A stretch of 35,643 nucleotides of DNA from DASZHJ01 sp035581425 (GTDB lineage: Bacteria; Pseudomonadota; Alphaproteobacteria; ATCC43930; CGMCC-115725): contig DATJVP010000020.1 of the NCBI GenBank assembly GCA_035581425.1, positions 1 through 35,643 on the forward strand, in the 5' to 3' direction. The position numbers and the translations under genes are program-made. This document shows, in pieces, positions 32,165-35,643 of the stretch. Positions within the stretch are counted from its first letter, which is position 1. Every line of letters starts with the position of its first letter. Below the pieces are notes generated by a model. That model did no database searches and was not told the origin of the DNA. It saw nothing but the letters and a program-made list of their open reading frames with translations.

Positions 32165-32908
32165 TCATTGGTACCAAGCCTGCGTCACGGCTTCTATCAG
32201 CACTGCTCGCAAAGTGCCTGCCGATGGCAAGTTTCCGCCCATGCCGGCCGCGATCGCTTGCATGTTGTAGCCCGCACCGTAATTGGCCTGGTTGAAACCG
32301 TCCTGTGGTGAGATTTTCATGCCTGCAATGCCACTGCCGGCAAAGAGACCGCTATTCGTGGAGACAGACAGGATTTCGAGGCCGTTCGAGATATTGCCGG
32401 AGCCACCGCCGCCCAGGCCGAGATTGGAAAGCGCGAAACCGCCGGATCCGCCGACGGACATCGCGCCCTGCAGCAATTGATCGACGGCGGCATCGGACAT
32501 GATGAGCATTACGAGGCTTTGATTTTCCGCGCCTGCCTGAAAGCCTACTCCGACCGACCCGATCTGTATGAAGATGGGATCGCTCCAAACGTTTCCATGT
32601 CGACGCAGAAGCACCCCGCTGCCGCCTGCGGCCGTCAGAAGGAAGCCGGCTTGGATGTCATGGGGCACGACGATGATCGCGCGCGCGCCGCCGAGAGCAT
32701 TGCGCACGGCTCTCCACCTGGGGTCGGTGAGAAATGGCTGCAGCGCGGATTGCGCGGACTGCACGAGGGCCGCGGATCCCGTCACGGCGTCCTGAGCGTG
32801 CGTCCTCGAAATTCCCGGAAACACACCGAGCGCCAGCAGCAATGCGCAGATTCGAAGAAGATTGCAGAGGCGAGAAACGGCGGACGCAGAGACACCAATC
32901 GAGCTCAT
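32165..32908 (-). CDS. SYLF/Ysc84-domain exported protein
   Basis: 247 aa from the ATG at 32908 with GGAG upstream; a GTG at 32917 is an alternative. A hydrophobic signal segment (LLRICALLLALGVFPG) ends near THAQ. The SYLF/Ysc84 domain covers about 60-247: GGARAIIVVPHDIQAGFLLTA, WSDPIFIQIGSVGVGFQAG, then SVSTNSGLFAGSGIAGMKISP. In eukaryotes SYLF domains bind membrane lipids; bacterial members are exported and of uncertain role, probably lipid-binding in the periplasm. A Gly-rich insert (about 153-172) loops out between the two conserved halves. Confidence 0.88.
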   Translation of the reverse strand: MSSIGVSASAVSRLCNLLRICALLLALGVFPGISRTHAQDAVTGSAALVQSAQSALQPFLTDPRWRAVRNALGGARAIIVVPHDIQAGFLLTAAGGSGVLLRRHGNVWSDPIFIQIGSVGVGFQAGAENQSLVMLIMSDAAVDQLLQGAMSVGGSGGFALSNLGLGGGGSGNISNGLEILSVSTNSGLFAGSGIAGMKISPQDGFNQANYGAGYNMQAIAAGMGGNLPSAGTLRAVLIEAVTQAWYQ

Positions 32909-32947
32909 CGCTCTCACTCCATCCGATGTTGTTCTTTGTCTAGGATT

Positions 32948-33703
32948 CTAGGGCGCGGCAACTCCGACGTAGTAGACCCCGTTGGCGCCATAGTAAGGCT
33001 TGAGCCAATACCCACCGCCTCCGGAGCAATAATAGAAGGGATTTCCGCCTGTCGGGGTGTAGGTGCAACCGACGGGCAGGGCCGCAAAGGTAGCCCCTAT
33101 CGCCCTCGTCGCCGTCGCACCCGCGACGACACCCGCATTGTAGGCATTTGCATTGCTCACGGCGGTGGCGGTCGTAGCTATCGCGGCACCCGCCAAGGCC
33201 GCACCGGCATAACCCCAACCGGAGCCACAATTCCAGCAGCCGGAACCGCCGTAATAATTCACGGTCGTCGGTTGATGATAATAGTCGCCGTATGACTCCG
33301 TCGTGGTGCCACCCCAGCCGGTGTGCTCGATGCTGCTGCCGTTCGCGCTCGTGCTGTGATAGTACCCGCCGGCATCGCTTGCGTGATAGGCGCCATAGCT
33401 ATTCGCCGCAGTTCCGTGCTCGTAGCCGCCGAGATCGCTCGTGTGCGCGACACCGGACGAGTTGACGGTGGTCGAGTGCTGCCACCCGCCCATATCGCCG
33501 CTATGCGTGTACCCGCCGCCGGCATCGCTATGCCAGCCTCCGCCGCCCCAGCCATGCCAACTGCTCGCGCCGCTGAAGCCGTGAAAGCCGCCGCCCCCGA
33601 AGCCCCGGAACCCTCCTCCGCCATGGAACCAGGCGATGGCGGAATGCGCCGAGAGCACCAACGCCAAAGCCGCGCTTGCCGCGATGATCTTCGTCCGCGT
33701 CAC
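32948..33703 (-). CDS. Exported Gly/His/Tyr-rich protein with 20-residue tandem repeats
   Basis: 251 aa from a GTG at 33703 with GAGG seven bases upstream and a clean signal peptide (TRTKIIAASAALALVLSAHSAIA) right after it; an ATG at 33736 that overlaps the DUF2092 stop is the alternative. The mature part starts WFHGGGGFRGFGGGGFHGF, then carries three tandem 20-residue repeats (72-131) of the type GGY-x-H-S-T with a later H-x-SD, then an Ala/Thr-rich hydrophobic stretch (YAGAALAGAAIATTATAV) and a C-terminal GCTYTPTGGNPFYYC domain. I recognise the layout from uncharacterised exported proteins next to DUF2092 genes but no function is known to me. Confidence 0.78.
   Translation of the reverse strand: MTRTKIIAASAALALVLSAHSAIAWFHGGGGFRGFGGGGFHGFSGASSWHGWGGGGWHSDAGGGYTHSGDMGGWQHSTTVNSSGVAHTSDLGGYEHGTAANSYGAYHASDAGGYYHSTSANGSSIEHTGWGGTTTESYGDYYHQPTTVNYYGGSGCWNCGSGWGYAGAALAGAAIATTATAVSNANAYNAGVVAGATATRAIGATFAALPVGCTYTPTGGNPFYYCSGGGGYWLKPYYGANGVYYVGVAAP
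33311..33490 (-). repeat. Three tandem 60-base coding repeats (20-residue unit)
   Basis: Within the Gly/His/Tyr-rich protein the units begin GGWQHSTTVN (72), GGYEHGTAAN (92) and GGYYHSTSAN (112), with the first two ending H-x-S-D plus one residue. A shorter, degenerate unit (GGGWHSDAGGGYTHSGDM, 54-71) precedes them. The unit is conserved in protein but diverged in DNA, so this is a protein repeat and not a recent DNA duplication. Confidence 0.7.
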
Positions 33704-33732
33704 GGCATTCCTCTTTCCAGTTCGTTGCCGGC

Positions 33733-34563
33733 TCATGGCTTCTGCACCGGCGGCTGCGCGCCGGCGCCCACCGTCTCCGGCGGTGCGCTCAGCGCCGGCG
33801 GCTGGAAGGCCATGCGCGCCGCGCTCCCCGCTTTCTCCGTCGCGAACGTCGTGACATCGACGCGAACGCCGAGCTGCCAATTGGAATATTCGGTCTGATA
33901 CTGCGCCCGCGCGGGCTCGTCGGGATACACCACGCGCACCATGCGCGGAAGGTGGTCGGTTGCGCCAAACCAGATCTCCGCTTGCGCGCCATTGCCGGCG
34001 ATCGCGATCATATCCGTCGTCGTGCCGCCGACCACGGCGGATTGTCCCACATAGAATGCCGAGGTCAGGTTCTTGTCGAAGACCTCGCAGGGGTTGGCAA
34101 CGATCACATCGGCGAATGGGAAATAGATGCCGCCGATATCCCACGCCGCATCGAGCATCGCATCGACGGTTGCCGGCGCGTTGGCGACTGCGATGAGATT
34201 GGCCGATGGCACGTAGGCCATCATCGTCTTGCCATTGTAGTAGAACTCATCCGGAACGCCGTCGCCGACTTTGATGACGCGAAGCTTGTCGGGCCGCTGC
34301 AGCGTCACCTCGCTTTTGTTCGTGTAATAAAGCGGCTGCCCGTTTCGTGCGGCGCGCTCATAGGTATCGACCGCGGTGAAGGACATCGTCTGCGCATTCC
34401 GCAACGCATCGCAGGCGGCGTGCAGAATCTGGATCGCCTTCGGCTCGATCGCAGGCGGGGCCGACGTCGGCGCCGTACCCTGCTGCGCGCTGGCCTCCCC
34501 GCTGAAAAAGACCAGCGCTGAAAAAAAACCAGCGCCCGCCGCCGCATATGCGCCGCGCAACAT
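33733..34563 (-). CDS. DUF2092 exported protein
   Basis: 276 aa from the ATG at 34563, with GGAG eight bases upstream. A signal peptide (AYAAAGAGFFSALVFFSGEASA) precedes a Pro/Ala-rich stretch. The body matches the DUF2092 family of predicted periplasmic proteins: LRNAQTMSFTAVDTYERAA, LYYTNKSEVTLQRPDKLRV, FYYNGKTMMAYVPSANLIAV and a later HLPRMVRVVYPDEPARAQYQTEYSNW. The alternating strands suggest a LolA-like half-barrel that could hold a lipid or hydrophobic molecule; this is inference. It is the first gene of the run of exported proteins and directly precedes the Gly/His/Tyr-rich gene. Confidence 0.85.
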   Translation of the reverse strand: MLRGAYAAAGAGFFSALVFFSGEASAQQGTAPTSAPPAIEPKAIQILHAACDALRNAQTMSFTAVDTYERAARNGQPLYYTNKSEVTLQRPDKLRVIKVGDGVPDEFYYNGKTMMAYVPSANLIAVANAPATVDAMLDAAWDIGGIYFPFADVIVANPCEVFDKNLTSAFYVGQSAVVGGTTTDMIAIAGNGAQAEIWFGATDHLPRMVRVVYPDEPARAQYQTEYSNWQLGVRVDVTTFATEKAGSAARMAFQPPALSAPPETVGAGAQPPVQKP

Positions 34564-34722
34564 GGATCGATCTCCGATAATTGCTCGCGTCGATGCGCGA
34601 GCGTGCACCGAGCCCGGGGACGACTGCTCTAAATATGTATCCCGCGCTCCCGAAATCCAATCGCCGGTGAAGATTCCGTAGAGCGAAATCTCGCGTGCAT
34701 CCGGGCTCTCTGCAGGCAAGAA

Positions 34723-34751
34723 GAAGCCCGCCCCAGAGAGGGACGGGCTTC
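34723..34751 (-). terminator. Intrinsic terminator of the rRNA operon
   Basis: The stem GAAGCCCG at 34723-34730 pairs with CGGGCTTC at 34744-34751, extended inward by CCC/GGG after one mismatch, with an AGAGA loop. On the minus strand a T-rich TTCTT follows. It sits nine bases after the tRNA-fMet 3' end, so it should end the 23S-5S-tRNA transcript. Confidence 0.75.
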
Positions 34752-34760
34752 AGACGACGT

Positions 34761-34837
<77 letters not shown>

Positions 34838-34972
34838 GATGTCGGATGGCAGGGATCGGGTGTGGGAGGGAGTGGGGGGCGGGTATCGGGGATGGGCGGT
34901 CGGCGTGAGGTCTTCGTTTGGCATCTGGATCTGGCCTTTGTCTTCTGACCTCTGAGCGCTGATCCTCGCAAG

Positions 34973-35088
34973 GCCTGGCGGCGACCGACTCTCCCACGTC
35001 TTAAGACGCAGTACCATTGGCGCGGAGGGTTTTCACGGCCGAGTTCGGGATGGGATCGGGTGTTTGCCCCTCGCTATAGCCACCAGGC
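34973..35088 (-). rRNA. 5S ribosomal RNA
   Basis: The reverse complement begins GCCTGGTGGC and ends with the pairing CCAGGC, giving the terminal helix. The middle has ACCCGATCCCATCCCGAACTC, the conserved 5S loop B/C region, and GTGGGAGAGT near the 3' end. Length about 116. The 135-base spacer 34838-34972 before the tRNA is purine-rich on the + strand and holds no gene. Confidence 0.95.
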
Positions 35089-35169
35089 CGTGCGGGGATC
35101 AGAGGCTCGGGGATCACAGTATCTTCACGCGGAGTTAGGGCTTGTCGCTGCGAGCGGCGGGGTTAGCGG

Positions 35170-35643
<474 letters not shown>

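Noticed and set aside
33311..33490. Possible CRISPR-like or satellite repeat
   Set aside because: The 60-base period is conserved only as protein, units are adjacent without spacers, and they lie in frame inside a gene with a signal peptide.

Overview
The window is a GC-rich chromosomal segment of an alphaproteobacterium, most likely in or near the Hyphomicrobiales (Rhizobiales). This rests on an rRNA operon tail ordered 23S, 5S, tRNA-fMet, on a PAS protein of a type common in that class, on a bo3 quinol oxidase operon and on several small secreted proteins of rhizobial character. I see no transposase, integrase, phage gene or CRISPR array.

Region 1 (2-14175) is a catabolic locus for N-methylated amino compounds. 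On the + strand lie the 3' part of a dimethylglycine/sarcosine dehydrogenase-like flavoprotein, an ornithine cyclodeaminase/mu-crystallin family protein and a small PhnD-like binding protein without a signal peptide. Converging on them from 14175 is a nine-gene minus-strand run: heterotetrameric sarcosine oxidase (soxB, soxD, soxA, soxG), a betaine-homocysteine methyltransferase (BHMT) homologue, an amino-acid-type ABC binding protein with two permeases, and a histidine ammonia-lyase (HAL) homologue. This is the most interesting part. The HAL homologue lacks the Ala-Ser-Gly triad that forms the MIO cofactor and also an active-site Tyr. The BHMT homologue keeps its zinc cysteines but has changed substrate-pocket residues. 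Together they suggest uptake, demethylation and elimination of a betaine other than glycine betaine. An ergothioneine- or hercynine-like compound is one hypothesis.

Region 2 (14176-18400) holds a small His-rich, Ser/Thr-rich protein, a MotA/PomA-MotB stator-like pair, and a convergent TPR protein fused to an ATP-grasp-like domain.

Region 3 (18571-24676) holds a PAS-domain protein, a decayed fragment of a FetB/UPF0014 permease, and a complete branched-chain-amino-acid-type (Liv) transporter in which LivM and LivG are fused.

Region 4 (24839-30657) is a cyoABCD bo3-type quinol oxidase operon and an exported arylsulfatase, each followed by a strong GC-rich hairpin.

Region 5 (31127-34563) is a run of five small exported proteins: one unrecognised, one glycine-zipper, one SYLF/Ysc84, one Gly/His/Tyr-rich repeat protein and one DUF2092. 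Region 6 (34723 to the end) is the 3' end of an rRNA operon on the minus strand: 23S (partial), 5S, tRNA-fMet, terminator.

All calls come from reading the sequence; no database search was run.
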